A stretch of 64,000 bases of DNA from Ligustrum vulgare (GCA_963555705.1 OY743174.1:58116234-58180233); one strand, 5' to 3'; shown: positions 1-11,900, counted from the stretch's first letter. Numbers and translations are program-made. The notes: generated from the letters alone by a model not told the origin.

Positions 1-743
1 ATATATATAAATTCGATAAATGTGAGCAACATATGATCGTGCATCACACAGTGTAAAGGAAATAATCACCGGTAGGAAGGAAATAAATTTCCTTAAGTAA
101 AAAAACTACTATAGAACACAGTAAAGAAAATTAAAGACTAATCAGTTTGAATCATAACAATAGGGTGAAGCTTAATTCCGGAATTTAATTAGTAAAATGG
201 TACTTCGTTTTTAATCAAACATTTGTTAATTAATTTAGATGGAACCGAATAAATATTACTCATAAAAAAATCAACAGAACACGACAAATTCGAGTAATCA
301 CTACATAAAGAAAACAAACAGCTGCTCAAAAAAATAAAAAATAAAAATAAAAATAAAAAGAACAAACAGTAATGCAAAAATTGAGGAATATCTCTTATCA
401 AATCTCATTTAACAATAAGTCAAGTCTATAAAGAAATCAAACTGGAGTTCAAAAATCATAAATAAAAAAAAAATTAATAATAATAATAAATAATAAAAAC
501 ATAAAGTTATGGAAAAATGAAAAAAATTCGATTTAGGAATGCTTTAGTACACTGTATAAGTATAATCCATTCTTATCAATTCTCATTACACAGTAAGTCA
601 AAACAGAAATTTAGATTACAAAAATAAATAATTACAAAACACATGAAACATATGTACTAATGAATGCCATAGACTTATTTAACTACCATATTTCTTATGA
701 AACATAAAACTGATTAATAGTGTGTGGCATAAAAATCTGAAAT
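1..743. other. AT-rich intergenic DNA, nothing recognised
   Basis: Very AT-rich sequence with short A and T runs. Open frames are short and low in complexity, with no domain or splice pattern. I see no gene here. Confidence 0.6.
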
Positions 744-746
744 TTA

Positions 747-925
747 GAGCCCGTTTGGTAATGGTAAAAATTTTACCTCAACCTTTCAAACTCAATGTCA
801 ACCATCCATTCTTAGTTAAGTCCACAATTTTTGACTTTTCAAACTTTTTTAAACTACACATCCATAAAAAAATAAAAAATAAAAAATCACAAAAATCAAA
901 ACTTTTCACATTACCAAACATGATC
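747..925. mobile_element. Tourist-like MITE, copy A
   Basis: A 179-bp element with terminal inverted repeats: it begins GAGCCCGTTTGGTAATG and ends CATTACCAAACATGATC. It is flanked on both sides by TTA (744-746 and 926-928), the 3-bp target duplication expected of PIF/Harbinger-derived Tourist MITEs. The interior closely matches copy B at 17085-17258, and the ends also match copy C at 29456-29645. It has no coding capacity, so it would have moved using a transposase from elsewhere. Confidence 0.75.
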
Positions 926-928
926 TTA

Positions 929-1690
929 ATTAAGAAATTTATTCTACTAAAATGTTTGTTCATGCAGTAAATTGAATCGAATATACATTCTAATAAAACA
1001 GTAAAAGAACACAATAAAAGTGATTAATCAACACATTAAACAATCATACTTCACATCTAGAGTTGATACAAAATGAATAAATAATAAGCTTGCTTCTATA
1101 TAGATTGATCTACTTACACGGCAGTGGGCAAAAATCATATTGATGATGACCAGCTCGTTGTTGCTATTCCTGTATTCCCGTAAACGAACCACAGGATCTT
1201 AAATCCCCATCTCGTAGTGAATGTGTCAACAGATTCAAGCATATCAGTTCGACATTACACCATGGCTGTAGACTAATACACAGAAAAAGAAAATGCATAA
1301 AGAAGAAGCAAAAAACATAGGTATAACAGACAATCGGAAATCTGATATAAATGATGGTTGCAATTCGTCCCTAACTTGTGATGCCAAAAGTGAGTAACAT
1401 TATACATGTACCAATTTATAGAGTGAATTAGAGGAGTACACGATCCATATTCCAAGCAATGCCGACGTTTGAAATTCTCCATGATTTTTTTTGTCGGTTG
1501 ACACAAAAGAAATTGCATGAGTGAAAAGAAAATGATTAAGAAAGTATCCAATTCCAAGGTCAACTGACCCGAGTGAAGTGGGAAATAGTACCAGAACAAT
1601 TTTGTTCCTCACGTTGCCAATTAATGATATAATGTGCCAGATAAACAACAACACATTAATTGACCCAATTAAAAAAAAGGAGAAAAACAC
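929..1690. other. Intergenic DNA, nothing recognised
   Basis: Moderately AT-rich, with no long open frame and no similarity I recognise. It may include the outer part of the LTR-like sequence that follows. Confidence 0.5.
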
Positions 1691-2560
1691 CAGTTTAGGC
1701 GGTGATCGGTATATTTTTGGTCATTCCATTATTAAAATATTACTTTTCACCTTTATACGTGAGGCCCAAGGTCATGCTTTGGGCCGGCCTTCTATCTTGC
1801 CTGATCGATACAGATTCACGACGTCTTACAATAATTTAGGGATTCGGTTTATAATAGGTCGGGATTACCTTGATCAATGGGTCGATCACATCCAAGACCA
1901 ACAACCAAATAAGCACATGGTCGGGCAAGAATGCCCCAACCATGCATAGATCGGGATTGATGCCCGACCTTATTAGGTTACGAAATTCGTTCATGTACAA
2001 TTCAACATATTTGCCCGGGCTCATCCTATCACTACATAGGTCGGTCACTCCCGACCTTATCAAAAATCTCATTGATGATAAGATATATGGTCGGCCTATC
2101 CCGATCACATCACGCTTAGAAGCCCAGCACAGATAGGACTTCGAACCTTCTTCATTAATGAGCTTCATTCATGGACCTCCTTCTTGGGCCTCCATAACAA
2201 GACGTATCCTATAAGGAAACGTCCTAAAAAAGAGGAAGTACAATTCTTATAAGATTAAAACTCCTCTTCAAAGGTAAGTTTATACCAAAAGGACTCCTTC
2301 TTTAGTTAAAACAGGCTATGGGCTTTTCAGCCCTATAAATACGTCTCCTTTGATCACATATATTCATTCATAATTCTTTACATATATTAAAGTTATATAT
2401 TTTCTGCTTCTATCCAGAATACTAATTCTCACACCGGAGGGGCGACGAGGGAATCCCTCGTTGCCTTTTTTGCAGGTTTCTTGGAAGCGTGAATCATCAT
2501 CTCTAACAAAATATCAGCCTTTGATCTTGCCACGTCAAGGTCAGAAAAATTACCGAAACA
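1690..2560 (+). repeat. Probable solo LTR of a Ty3/gypsy-type retrotransposon (approximate ends)
   Basis: This stretch is richer in GC than its surroundings and carries repeated GGTCGG and CCCGACC words. A TATA box (CCCTATAAATACG, about 2331-2343) is followed by a block near 2430-2480 reading CACCGGAGGGGCGACGAGGG and then CCCTCGTTGCCTTTTTTGCAGG. A TATA box followed by a 'CGGAG...TTTTTGCAGG' tail resembles the R/U5 end of plant gypsy LTRs. No gag or pol follows, so it looks like a solo LTR. I could not fix either end or a target duplication. Confidence 0.5.
2334..2340 (+). promoter_or_regulatory. TATA box inside the LTR-like sequence
   Basis: TATAAAT in the context GCCCTATAAATACG, about 95 bases before the GC-rich tail of the LTR. 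This is the usual place for the core promoter that starts genomic RNA of an LTR retrotransposon. Confidence 0.5.
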
Positions 2561-2599
2561 GGCGGGAAAATGAAGCCAACTATCTTGTTATTATATATA

Positions 2600-3360
2600 T
2601 AAAGATAAAGATAAATATTATAAAATAAAACAATTCTCCCCACCCAAGCCAAAAACCCAAAATTAATCCACCGACTATCTATTCAACTAAAAAATTATCT
2701 CCTCCTATTAAGAAGATGTACAGCAGAAACAGGGGCTATAGATTTCGAACTAAGCAGCGACCACAAACCATCCACCAACGGCCAAATTTAACTCTGCCCC
2801 TTCCACCCACAACCACAAACCATCTCCTCTGACTCGCCCCTGCTTTGAACGTCATTTCCAAGATCACCATTGGCAGTGGCGATTTTAATGTAAGCAGCGG
2901 CGGCTAGCGACGATCTCCTCCACCCACAGCTACACACATTCCCGCACACCCATGCTTCCAACGTCGCCCTCAAAATCTTCGCTCCTCCTAGCTGTCAACC
3001 TTCGTGTGGCGCTCCTTGGGTAATCTATTTTGGTGTTTGTTGGGTCAGAAGTGTTAAAATGTTGGTGGTGTGCATTTGGTGTAAGAGCAGACGGTTGGTG
3101 TGGTAGTGTAGTGTGTTGACGGTGTAGTGTTGATGGGAGCGGGGTATCATTGGTGTGGATGGTATGCAGAACTCTTCTCATGTCACACCTTGTATTCTTA
3201 GGTTATGTTTGATTACTTAAGTCACATATTAAATTTCTTAGGTCACACTTCCAGTTCCTCAAGTCACACATTCAATTTTCCTAGTCACACGTTGAATTAC
3301 TAAGGTCACATGTTCAATTTTCTACGATCACATGTAATGGTTCGTATGTTGCATGTTCGT
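2600..3360. repeat. GC-rich dispersed repeat with a GGTCACA-type degenerate array
   Basis: A GC-rich patch (about 2750-3000, with CCACCCACAGC and GCAGCGGCGGC words) resembles the one at about 20370-20520. From 3178 to about 3345 a unit of roughly 20-28 bases containing GGTCACA/AAGTCACA recurs at least six times. The same kind of array sits at about 15280-15475 and, inverted, at about 20930-21240. The three loci look like members of one non-coding element family. Ends are not resolved for this copy. Confidence 0.45.
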
Positions 3361-3584
3361 GTTGTGGATGTGGAGTTTATTTGGAGATGATGATGATTGA
3401 TGAGTGGTGCGCTGGAGATTGTGGTGGTTATGATGGATATGGTGACGGTGCGCCGGAGAGGACAATGGTGATGGTGGCGGTTTTTCGGAAATGGTTATGG
3501 TGTGTCAGAGTCTCGGTTGGTGGTGGTGAAGCGTTGCGCCGATTACTAGGGTGGGGTGGGGTGATCTTTGGGTCAAACCTTTTT

Positions 3585-3840
3585 CAACGTTTATTGAGTA
3601 TTGTTGTAGATCATTTTGCAACGTTTCTTGAATGTTGCAAAAACCTTTAGTCCTACATTTTGCAACGTTCTTTGAGCGTTGTCGTAAACTCTTTTGCAAC
3701 GTTTTTTGGATGTTGCAAAAAATGTAACCTAACATTTTGCAACGTTTTTTAAGTGTTGTCGTAAACCCTTTTGCAACCTTCTTTTAGTGTTGCATAAATC
3801 TTTAGTACAATATTTTGCAGCGTTTTTTGAACGTTGCTAT
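3585..3840. repeat. GCAACGTT repeat array, left block
   Basis: About ten copies of a palindromic motif, TTGCAACGTTTTTTGAACGTTGC and variants, spaced roughly every 20-35 bases. A second block in related form lies at about 10350-11220, beyond the copia element. Paired arrays of short palindromic words on either side of an interior are typical of subterminal repeats of DNA transposons such as CACTA. I found no convincing terminal inverted repeat, so the class is unproven. Confidence 0.6.
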
Positions 3841-5004
3841 ATGTTATTTATATTTTCTGATTATTGAATATTTATTTATAAACCTATATTTTTTCATTAA
3901 TTCATTAAAACGGTAATTTACACAAACAACAAAAATAAAGACACTTTTGTACAAGAAATTGAGAATATTCACATTACAAATTTTCGAATCCATATAAAAT
4001 AAATAATGTTGATAATATTTAATAAATTCACAAAAACCCACATCATCATATCAATAAAGAAATATTTGATTAGAGGCATATCAACTTCATCCCAAAATAT
4101 AACTGCACATTTTATCGCAAAATTTGATCTATCTCTAAAAGAATATCTTCAAAGTTGCATTTATAATTAATGTTAATTTGATCAAACACTGAACAACATA
4201 AAGATACATTAAAGAAAAAAGAAGGTGCTATGGACTATGATATTGATGCCAGAACATTTGGTGCATCGCAATAATAGAAAATTCTATTTGAGCCATTTTA
4301 TAGATAAATCTAAGTAGTACTACAGTGTGGAGTTTACATTACAGCAATGTTTTATGAATTTATTTTTTCCAATCATAAATAAATAAGGTAGGAGAATTTA
4401 AAAATCAGAAGGACTAGAATATAAGTCCCATACGTAAAACTCCCAAATAGACACCCAAAGAAGCAGTAAAGAACAACATTTAACCAAAATCTGCCTAAAA
4501 CTATGATCGTAATTAGAATTTTTAATTTACAACCTAAAACCTTACATGGTTAAACCAGTATTGTTTATCACTTACCAGAATCTATAATAAGTCATTAAAT
4601 TTTTTAAACTAATTTTTCAACTAGAATATGTAAACCTTACACAGTTGCACCTAGTATTATTTATCAATAAATTCATAAATCAATAAGATTCTATAATAAT
4701 AAACCATAAACCACATCAAATTTAAATTAACCAAACGATTAAAATCTGTAAATTCCTAAAAGTTCACATTAATCAAAATCATTAAATATCTAAATCAAAA
4801 GATAGAAGAGTCTACTAACCTGTAGAGTGGAGGAGCACGCGAGCAGCAGAGGTAGCGAAATTTGACGAGTGGCGAAGAAGCGGCACCGCGTTCCAGTGGA
4901 GGTGACCAAATAGCAGCAGCCGACAGCTCCACGACGAGGAAAAATCCATTCATCTCCTATCGGATATTAAGGTGCATTAGGGGAGGGAAAAATCAAAGAT
5001 CGAA
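3841..5004. other. AT-rich DNA, then a short GC-rich patch next to the copia element
   Basis: Bases 3841-4820 are AT-rich without coding signal. From about 4823 a GC-rich patch (GGAGGAGCACGCGAGCAGCAG) begins, preceded on the minus strand by a donor-like GTTAGT. It resembles the 5' untranslated exon layout of the hAT remnant near 14.4 kb, but nothing here proves an exon. The copia element interrupts this patch at 5005-5009. Confidence 0.4.
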
Positions 5005-5009
5005 GCCTG
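5005..5009. repeat. Target-site duplication of the copia element, left copy
   Basis: GCCTG, identical to 10144-10148 just beyond the 3' LTR. Five bases is the standard duplication made by copia integrases. Confidence 0.85.
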
Positions 5010-5337
5010 AATTAAGGAAGAAGACAAAACTGAAGCTGAAGAAGAAGCGGGAGATACAATTTCAAGTGAAAACATGACTTTGGCTTAAAATTCAATATCA
5101 CGTTTTTTTTTACTATTTATCTTTCTTCCACATCAGCTGTGTATATGTATGTATAGGTGCACACAGTTTTAGTTTCTGAATTCGGTTATTCCTTGATTAA
5201 TGCTGAGCCATTGATCTCACTCAATACGTGTATAGCACAGATTTTAGTTCTAGGACCTTCCTCTCGTGTATAAATCTATGTAAGATTATATCCAGATTAG
5301 TTGAATATAAATATATACCATTTTTCATATTTTATCT
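5010..5337 (+). repeat. 5' LTR of the copia element
   Basis: 328 bases, matching 9718-10143 almost base for base apart from the duplication and 6-base insertion there. The start is set by the target duplication before it, the end by the primer-binding site at 5338. A TATA-like AATATAAATATATA lies near 5305-5318. Confidence 0.88.
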
Positions 5338-5349
5338 TGGTATCAGAGC
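5338..5349 (+). other. Primer-binding site (initiator Met-tRNA)
   Basis: TGGTATCAGAGC directly after the 5' LTR. This is the classic plant copia primer-binding site, complementary to the 3' region of initiator methionine tRNA. Confidence 0.9.
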
Positions 5350-5358
5350 TCTGTAGAA

Positions 5359-8300
5359 ATGGCTACTGATTCAACACAGGCTCATCTCAAACCTCTGTGG
5401 TGCTTCCATCGATGGGAAGCAACCATAACTCACCTTTCGGAGCCTCTCTCTCTCTCAAAGCTCTTCAATCAAATTAGATAAGCACAATTTCCTACTGTGG
5501 AAAAATTTGTCACTGCCTATTATCAGAGGACATAACCTCGAAGGCTTTCTTACTGGAGCAAATTCCTGTCCAGCTGAGTTCATCACTACACAGCAAGCTC
5601 CCAATGAAGGTGCTGAAAATCCAGCAGAAGACACAAATGCTGAGACTATTGCAAATCCGGCGTTCAATAGCTGGAAGTCCACTGACCAACTCTTAATGGG
5701 TTGGCTCTACTCCACTATGTCACCTGACATTGCAATGAAGGTGATGGGTGCTCAGACATCCAAAGATTTGTGGGAATCTATCCATGAAAGTTTTGGAGCA
5801 CAGAACAAAGCCAGGGTAACTTTTCTCACAGGTGAACTGCAGAAGGTGAGAAAAGGAAATCTCAGTATTGATGAATATTTGAGCTCAGTTAAGCTCTTGG
5901 CTGATAGTCTAGAAATAGCTGGAAGAAAGGTCAGTCATGGTGACCTGGTGAATCAAGTTTTGGCAGGTTTGGACGAGGAATATACACCAATTGTTGTGCA
6001 GCTTACCAACAGAGAATCAATCTCATGGTGTGAACTTCAGTCTGTTCTAATGACATTTGAGAGCAGATTGGAACACATCCACTCTATGAAACATGAGTTT
6101 ACTGCTATGAACCTGAATCAAGACTCCATTAATTTCACCCAGAGGCAGTCGAACTTCTATCCCAGCAGAGGGTCATTTGGTAGAAGGACAAACAACTTCA
6201 GGGCAAGAGGAAACAGAAGAGGTGGAGGAGGAAACTACAGAGGAACTGGAAGACCTGCCAATAAAAATCCTAACAAACTTATATGCCAAGTGTGTGGAAA
6301 GGCAGGTCACTCAGCCAGCATTTGCTATTTCAGGTATAATGAAAGCTATACTGGAACTCCACCTTCCTCTCAACAAACAAGGGGCCAAACAGCTGCCATG
6401 ATTGCTACTCCTACAATATTGAATGATCCTACCTGGTATGCTGACAGTGGTGCAAGCAGTCATGTCACCACAAACTTAGAGAATCTGCAAGAAGGTACTA
6501 AGTACACTGGTAAGCAAAAGGTTATGGTAGGAAATGTCAGTTCTCTGCCTATCTCTCATATTGGTACAAATAAATTGCAGACAGCATCTGGTAAACCTCT
6601 ATGGCTTAAAATTTTGTTGCATGTTCCTGCTATAAAGAAGAACTTGATCAGTGTATCACAACTTACCTTTGATAATCAAGTTTTTGTTGAATTTCACTCA
6701 ATTTTTTGTTGTGTGAAGGACGAGGAAACAAAGAAGGTGATACTGCAAGGGAGCCTTAAGAATGGTCTTTATCAACTGAACCTACCAACAGCCTGCAGCC
6801 TAAAGAATCAATTTCCAAGTCTCAACAACTCCTACTCAAGCATCAACAACCTTACTACTGAAGATTCTAGTAATAATATAAGTTCTCTTCTTGATCTATG
6901 GCATATGAGACTTGGGCATCCTTCTAATCAAATTGTAGCCCAAGTTCTCAAAATTTGTAATGTCAAAATCAAATTAAATGAAAAATCCTTCTATGAAGCT
7001 TGTCAATATGGCAAGTCACATTTATTACCCTTTCCCAAAACTGTGTCAAAATCTACTTCACCTCTTGATCTCATATTTACTAATATCTGGGGGCCTTCAC
7101 CAGCACAATCTACCTCCGGATTTAAATACTACATTGCCTTTGTTGATGACTATAGTAGACATACGTGGATTTACCCTATGAGACAAAGGTCTGAAGCCTT
7201 AAATCTTTTTAATCAGTACAAAGTCATGATTGAAAATAAATTAGACAAAAAGATAAAAATCTTGCAATCTAATGGTGCTGCTGAGTTCAAACCATTACCA
7301 TCCCTACATCCAGCCATTGAGTTTAGATATACTTGTCCCTACACCTCTCAACAAAATGGGAGAGTGGAAAGGAAGCACCGACATATTGTAGAAACAGGAC
7401 TCTCCCTTCTTGCTCAAGCAAAATTACCCTTAAAATTCTGGTGGGATTCCTTCCAGTCAGCAGTCTACCTTATTAACAGAATGCCCACTCCTGTTCTTCA
7501 GCTTAAATCTCCCTTTTATCTCCTCTATAGCAAAGAACCAGATTACAATCTTCTTAAAGTTTTTGGATGTGCATGCTTTCCATGTCTAAGGCCCTATCAG
7601 AAAACCAAATTTAGTTTTCATTCTACTAAGTGTGTTTTCTTGGGGTATACCACTTCTCAAAAGGGTTACAAATGTCTTAGTTCCACAGGGAGGCTATACA
7701 TTTCAAGGCATGTAGTATTTAATGAAGGAGATTTTCCCTATGAGTCTCTTTTTCTTAACAAAAGTACCTCATCACCTAATACCATCATTCATTCATCTCT
7801 TCCTTTCTATACTCAGACCACCGACACTTCCATAACAGGATCAGTTGATAAAGGACCTACTTCTGTCCCCTCAGAATCACCAACTTCGGTTTCAGGTCCA
7901 GATACTCAAAACATTGAGGATCAAGTTATTGGTTCCCCTGCTTCAGTTCCCTTGTCTGAACCTACTGCTGCCTCGACTGACTTCACTAGCAGTGGCTCAA
8001 GGGGGCATGATACATCAAGTGATACATTAAGGGAACCAGCTACTCTCAATCCAGAGAACACAGTCAGTGAACCAGTTGTATCTAACACTCAACATCCTAT
8101 GGTTACTAGAGCTAGGGCTGGTATCTTCAAACCAAAAGTCTTTGCTGGTTTGGCACTAGAATACAATACAAAGAGGGAACCAAATAATGCACAGGAAGCT
8201 TGGAGTGATCTCAGGTGGAGAAAGGCTATGCAAGAGGAATACCGGGCTCTTATCAACAACAAAACTTGGCTCCTAGTTCCTTATTCTCCTGCACTGAATA

Positions 8301-9802
8301 TTGTGGGAAACAAATGGGTGTTCAAATTAAAAGAAAATTCAAATGGCTCTATTCAAAGATTCAAAGCCAGGCTGGTTGCCAAAGGCTTTCACCAAACTCC
8401 CGGGATAGACTATGGTGAAACATTTAGTCCTGTAATCAAACCAGCAACATTGAGGATAATCCTATCTCTAGCTGTGTCAAAGGACTGGAAAATCAGGAAA
8501 ATTGATATCAATAATGCATTCTTGAATGGTGAGCTGGATGAAGAGGTTTATATGTCACAGCCTAAGTGTTTCATTGACAAAAGTAAACCCTCACACGTCT
8601 GCAAACTGAGGAAAGCACTTTATGGGCTGAAACAAGCCCCAAGAGCATGGTATGATAAGCTGAAACTCACTCTTTTGGATTGGGGTTTTCAACAAACAAA
8701 GTCTGACATTTCATTATTCTTTAGAAAAACTGAAAGATCAATCATCTTTATCTTGATCTATGTTGATGACATTGTCATCACAGGAAGCTGTAATCATCAA
8801 CTTCATGAGTTTATTAGAAAATTGAATGAAGCTTTTGCATTAAAAGATATGGGAGATCTTCATCAGTTTTTGGGAATGGAAGTATTTAGACATGAGTTAG
8901 GTTTTCACTTGACTCAGACCAAGTGTATTGATGATCTGCTCAAAAGATACAATATGCAGAATATTAAACCGTGTCCTACACCCAGCAGTACTGGTCCTAC
9001 TTTATCTAAAGAGCAAGGAGAAACTCTAGATAACCCTACAATTTATAGGAGTGCAGTAGGGGGGCTTCAATACTTGTAACACACAAGACCAGATATCAGC
9101 TGTGCTGTGAACAAACTTAGTCAATTTTTACAAAAGCCAACCACAGCACATTGGGGAGCCTTGAAACGTGTCTTCAGATATCTCAAGGGAACTATTGATC
9201 AAGGACTTTGGCTTAAAAGAAGTGATAATAGCGAGCTCACAGCATACTCAGATGCAGATTGGGCCTCTTGTCCAGATGACAGAAGGTCAACAGGTGCTTG
9301 TGTATATCTTGGAGACAGCCTCATCTCTTGGTCGTCCAAGAAACAAGCTGTAATTTCCAGGTCCAGTACAGAGGCAGAATACAGAGCCCTTGCCTCTGCA
9401 GCAGCTGAGATAACCTGGATACAATCATTGTTCAAAGAATTGGGATTCAAACTGAATAAAACACCTGTTCTATGGTGTGATAACCAAAGTGCCAGTGCAC
9501 TGGCGTCTAACCCAGTTTTTCATGCCAGAACAAAACATATCGAAATAGATATACATTTTGTGAGAGATAAAATTTTGGAGAAAAGTTTGGAAATTGGCTA
9601 TGTACCTTCATCATATCAGACAGCAGACCTTCTTACCAAATCTCTCACTAACTCCAGATTTCAGATGTTGAAGATTAAGCTTGGAGTAACAAAATGTCAC
9701 TCCAGCTTAAGGGAAGGAATTAAGGAAGAAGACAAAACTAAAACTGAAGCTGAAGAAGAAGCGGGAGATACAATTTCAAGTGAAAACACAACTTTGGCTT
9801 AA
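5359..9802 (+). pseudogene. Copia gag-pol polyprotein, disrupted
   Basis: The ATG at 5359 opens a frame that stops early. The real gag frame (KLDKHNFLLWKN, about 5471-5506) is in another phase, so a small indel lies between. From 5507 the frame runs 1190 codons. It holds a gag domain, a CCHC knuckle CQVCGKAGHSASIC (about 6283), protease WYADSGASSH (about 6432), GAG-pre-integrase WHMRLGHP (about 6899), integrase (from about 7070) and reverse transcriptase with YVDDIV (about 8758). A TAA at 9077-9079 falls in the conserved LQYL-TRPDI stretch. The same frame then resumes through RNase H (SDADWAS, SSTEAEYRA) to 9802, inside the 3' LTR. The first integrase Asp is Asn (FTNIWGPSP), and the pre-integrase CxxC reads YEAC. 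Confidence 0.93.
9705..9717 (+). other. Polypurine tract
   Basis: The purine-rich AAGGGAAGG directly before the 3' LTR, where plus-strand DNA synthesis would start. Confidence 0.6.
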
Positions 9803-10143
9803 AATTCAATATCACGTTTTTTTTTTACTATTTATCTTTCTTCCACATCAGCTGTGTATATGTATTTATATACATATACACAACTTTGGCTTAAAATTCA
9901 ATATCACGTTTTTTTTTACTATTTATCTTTCTTCCACATCAGCTGTGTATATGTATTTATAGGTGCACAGAGTTTTAGTTTCTGAATTATGTTATTCCTT
10001 GATTAATGCTGAGCCATTGAGCTCACTCAATACGTGTATAGCACAGATTTTAGTTCTAGGACCTTCCTCTCGTGTATAAATCTATGTAAGATTATATCCA
10101 GATTAGTTGAATATAAATATATACCATTTTTCATATTTTATCT
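9718..10143 (+). repeat. 3' LTR with an internal 92-base tandem duplication
   Basis: 426 bases, 98 longer than the 5' LTR. Six of the extra bases are an AAAACT insertion near 9740. The other 92 are a duplicated block: the segment starting CAACTTTGGC at 9789 recurs at 9881. The RNase H frame reads into this LTR and ends at 9802. Confidence 0.88.
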
Positions 10144-10148
10144 GCCTG
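10144..10148. repeat. Target-site duplication of the copia element, right copy
   Basis: GCCTG, the partner of 5005-5009. Confidence 0.85.
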
Positions 10149-10349
10149 AATATTTTGTTTTACAAACACGGATTTGAGATTTCTGATTTAGATTTAGGAT
10201 TTAGGGCTTGTTTTTTTGTGGGTGATTTACTGATTGTTGTGCAATGCGAAATGCGAATGATAAGCATTCAGCTTGTCCTCATCATAATTGGACTGTTTAA
10301 CTAAGTTTCTACAACCTAATTGAGCTTTGCAATTAGGCCCTAAATCAGC

Positions 10350-11230
10350 CATGGTTGAGCTTTTGCAACGTTTTACCAAACGTTGCAAAACCTTGTAAAA
10401 ATGACTCTATTTATTATGATCTCGATCTCATTCAAAAAATCATTGGATCAGCATAAAACATATTATTTGTCCATCATATACTATATAAAAAAGGCATTTA
10501 ACAACACGCAAAAAGAAATATTCGCTAGTTTCAATAATTAAATATTGCCTTTGATTCATATATTTGAGACTTAACCCCTTTTATAATGTTCAAAGATTGT
10601 TGTGACAAGTTGAAATTTTTGCAAAGCTCAAATTGAAGTTTTGCAGCGTTTTACCGAGCGCTGCAAAAGATTAATTTTTTGCAACGTTTTGACAAAAGAT
10701 TCTTAATTTGAACATTGCAAAAATACCAACTTATTGTAACAATCTTTGAACGTTGCATAAGAGGCTAAATTTCAATTAATATATGAACCAAAGGCAACAT
10801 TCAATTATTGAAAAAAAGGTGTATCCCACACTCTAAGGGCCCGAACCAACCACTTCCAAGGCCATTGGTTCGAGATTGTAAATCTAGGTTATGCCTCCCG
10901 AGGACCAGGGTGGAGGGATTGAGTAAGCATTAGCAATTCTCAATAACTCCCGCTTTCCACGATGAGTAAATCCAATATTTCATGATTCAAACCCTGCACT
11001 CAGACACGCTGAAACACTGCAAAAGACTATGCTTTTGTAACATTTTTATAACGTTGCAAAATGTTAATTTGAGTGTTGTAGAAATTTCAACTTATCGCAA
11101 CAATTTTTGAACGTTGCATAAAAGGCTAAATCTCAAATATATAAGCTAAAGACAACATTTAATTACTGAATGTTGCGACAGTTCCCCTTTTAGTAACATG
11201 CAATTAGCGAATGTTACCTTTTACTTATTG
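10350..11230. repeat. GCAACGTT repeat array, right block
   Basis: At least ten copies of GCAACGTT/AACGTTGCA and degraded forms, for example TTTGCAACGTTTTACCAAACGTTGCAAA at about 10363 and TTGAACGTTGCATAA near 10748 and 11110. The phrase around TTGAACGTTGCATAAGAGGCTAAAT occurs twice (about 10745 and 11107), so the block itself contains a duplication. It pairs with the array at 3585-3840. The minus strand from 11255 reads CACTATAAC, a possible CACTA-like end, but no partner end was found. Confidence 0.55.
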
Positions 11231-11255
11231 AAAATGCTTTTTTAAAGTTATAGTG

Positions 11256-11900
11256 CATGATGAACTAATAAAACGTTTACGTTCTTCCAGTGTATTTTCT
11301 GATTGCGAAACATTGACATATCGAGATCATAAGATATGCTAATAAATAAAGTCAATTTTTTTTACAAGAATTGTTAGGAAAATATATAGATTATAAATTT
11401 AAAAAAAATCATTCATTAGTACCAACAAAATAAATTAAGAAGTTGGTAAAAGACTCCCTAGATGCAACTATTATAGCCATTCTTTGGTATTCTTTAAAAT
11501 TTTCATTTTTTTCTACAGTACTCAATTTTAACCATTCATTAAAAGTTAAGTTCACAATATTTGACTTTTCAACTAAATCTCAATAATTCATTATCCTAAA
11601 AATCACTATTTATTAAAAAAAAAAAAAAACCATTTTTAAACAATGAGAAACAGACACTAATTGAACCCCAATTTCTGCACACTATAACGAAATTCAACGG
11701 ACAAAAGTATTCTTCAATTTAAAAAAAAATTAAAAAATATTCCACAAACAATTTCAAAGAAAAAGTTTGACGGTAACAAACAAATTCAGAAATTGATCAA
11801 TATAATGCAACTAACGGAAGTAAACCCTGACCTAATTCTTGTCACCACAAACATATCAAGAAACTGTACTGAAAATGAATTTGAATGGGAAACCTAAAGC
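11256..11900. other. AT-rich intergenic DNA with one dispersed repeat
   Basis: No gene seen. Bases about 11515-11640 (AACCATTCATTAAAAGTTAAG, then TTTGACTTTTCAACTAAATC) recur inverted at about 49905-50035, so this is a MITE-type repeat. The remainder is the 3' flank of the kinase-like gene. Confidence 0.5.

Larger units (their letters stand above)
5010..10143 (+). mobile_element. Complete Ty1/copia LTR retrotransposon (disabled)
   Basis: A 5.1-kb element with two LTRs (5010-5337 and 9718-10143), a 5-bp target duplication, a primer-binding site, a polypurine tract and gag, protease, integrase, reverse transcriptase and RNase H in that order, which defines Ty1/copia. The LTRs are nearly identical apart from a 6-base insertion and a 92-base duplication in the 3' copy, so the insertion is fairly young. 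The LTRs start AATTAAGG and end ATCT rather than TG...CA. The coding frame carries a frameshift, one nonsense codon and damaged integrase motifs, so it cannot move unaided. It interrupts DNA lying between the two GCAACGTT arrays. Confidence 0.93.

Noticed and set aside
4862..5077. 71-codon frame with MTSGEEAAPRSSGG
   Set aside because: It runs from GC-rich flanking DNA into the copia 5' LTR, so the frame is a chance join.
10840..11000. Possible SINE (GGTTCGAGA box-B-like word near 10869)
   Set aside because: No A-box at the right distance, no poly-A or simple tail and no target duplication.
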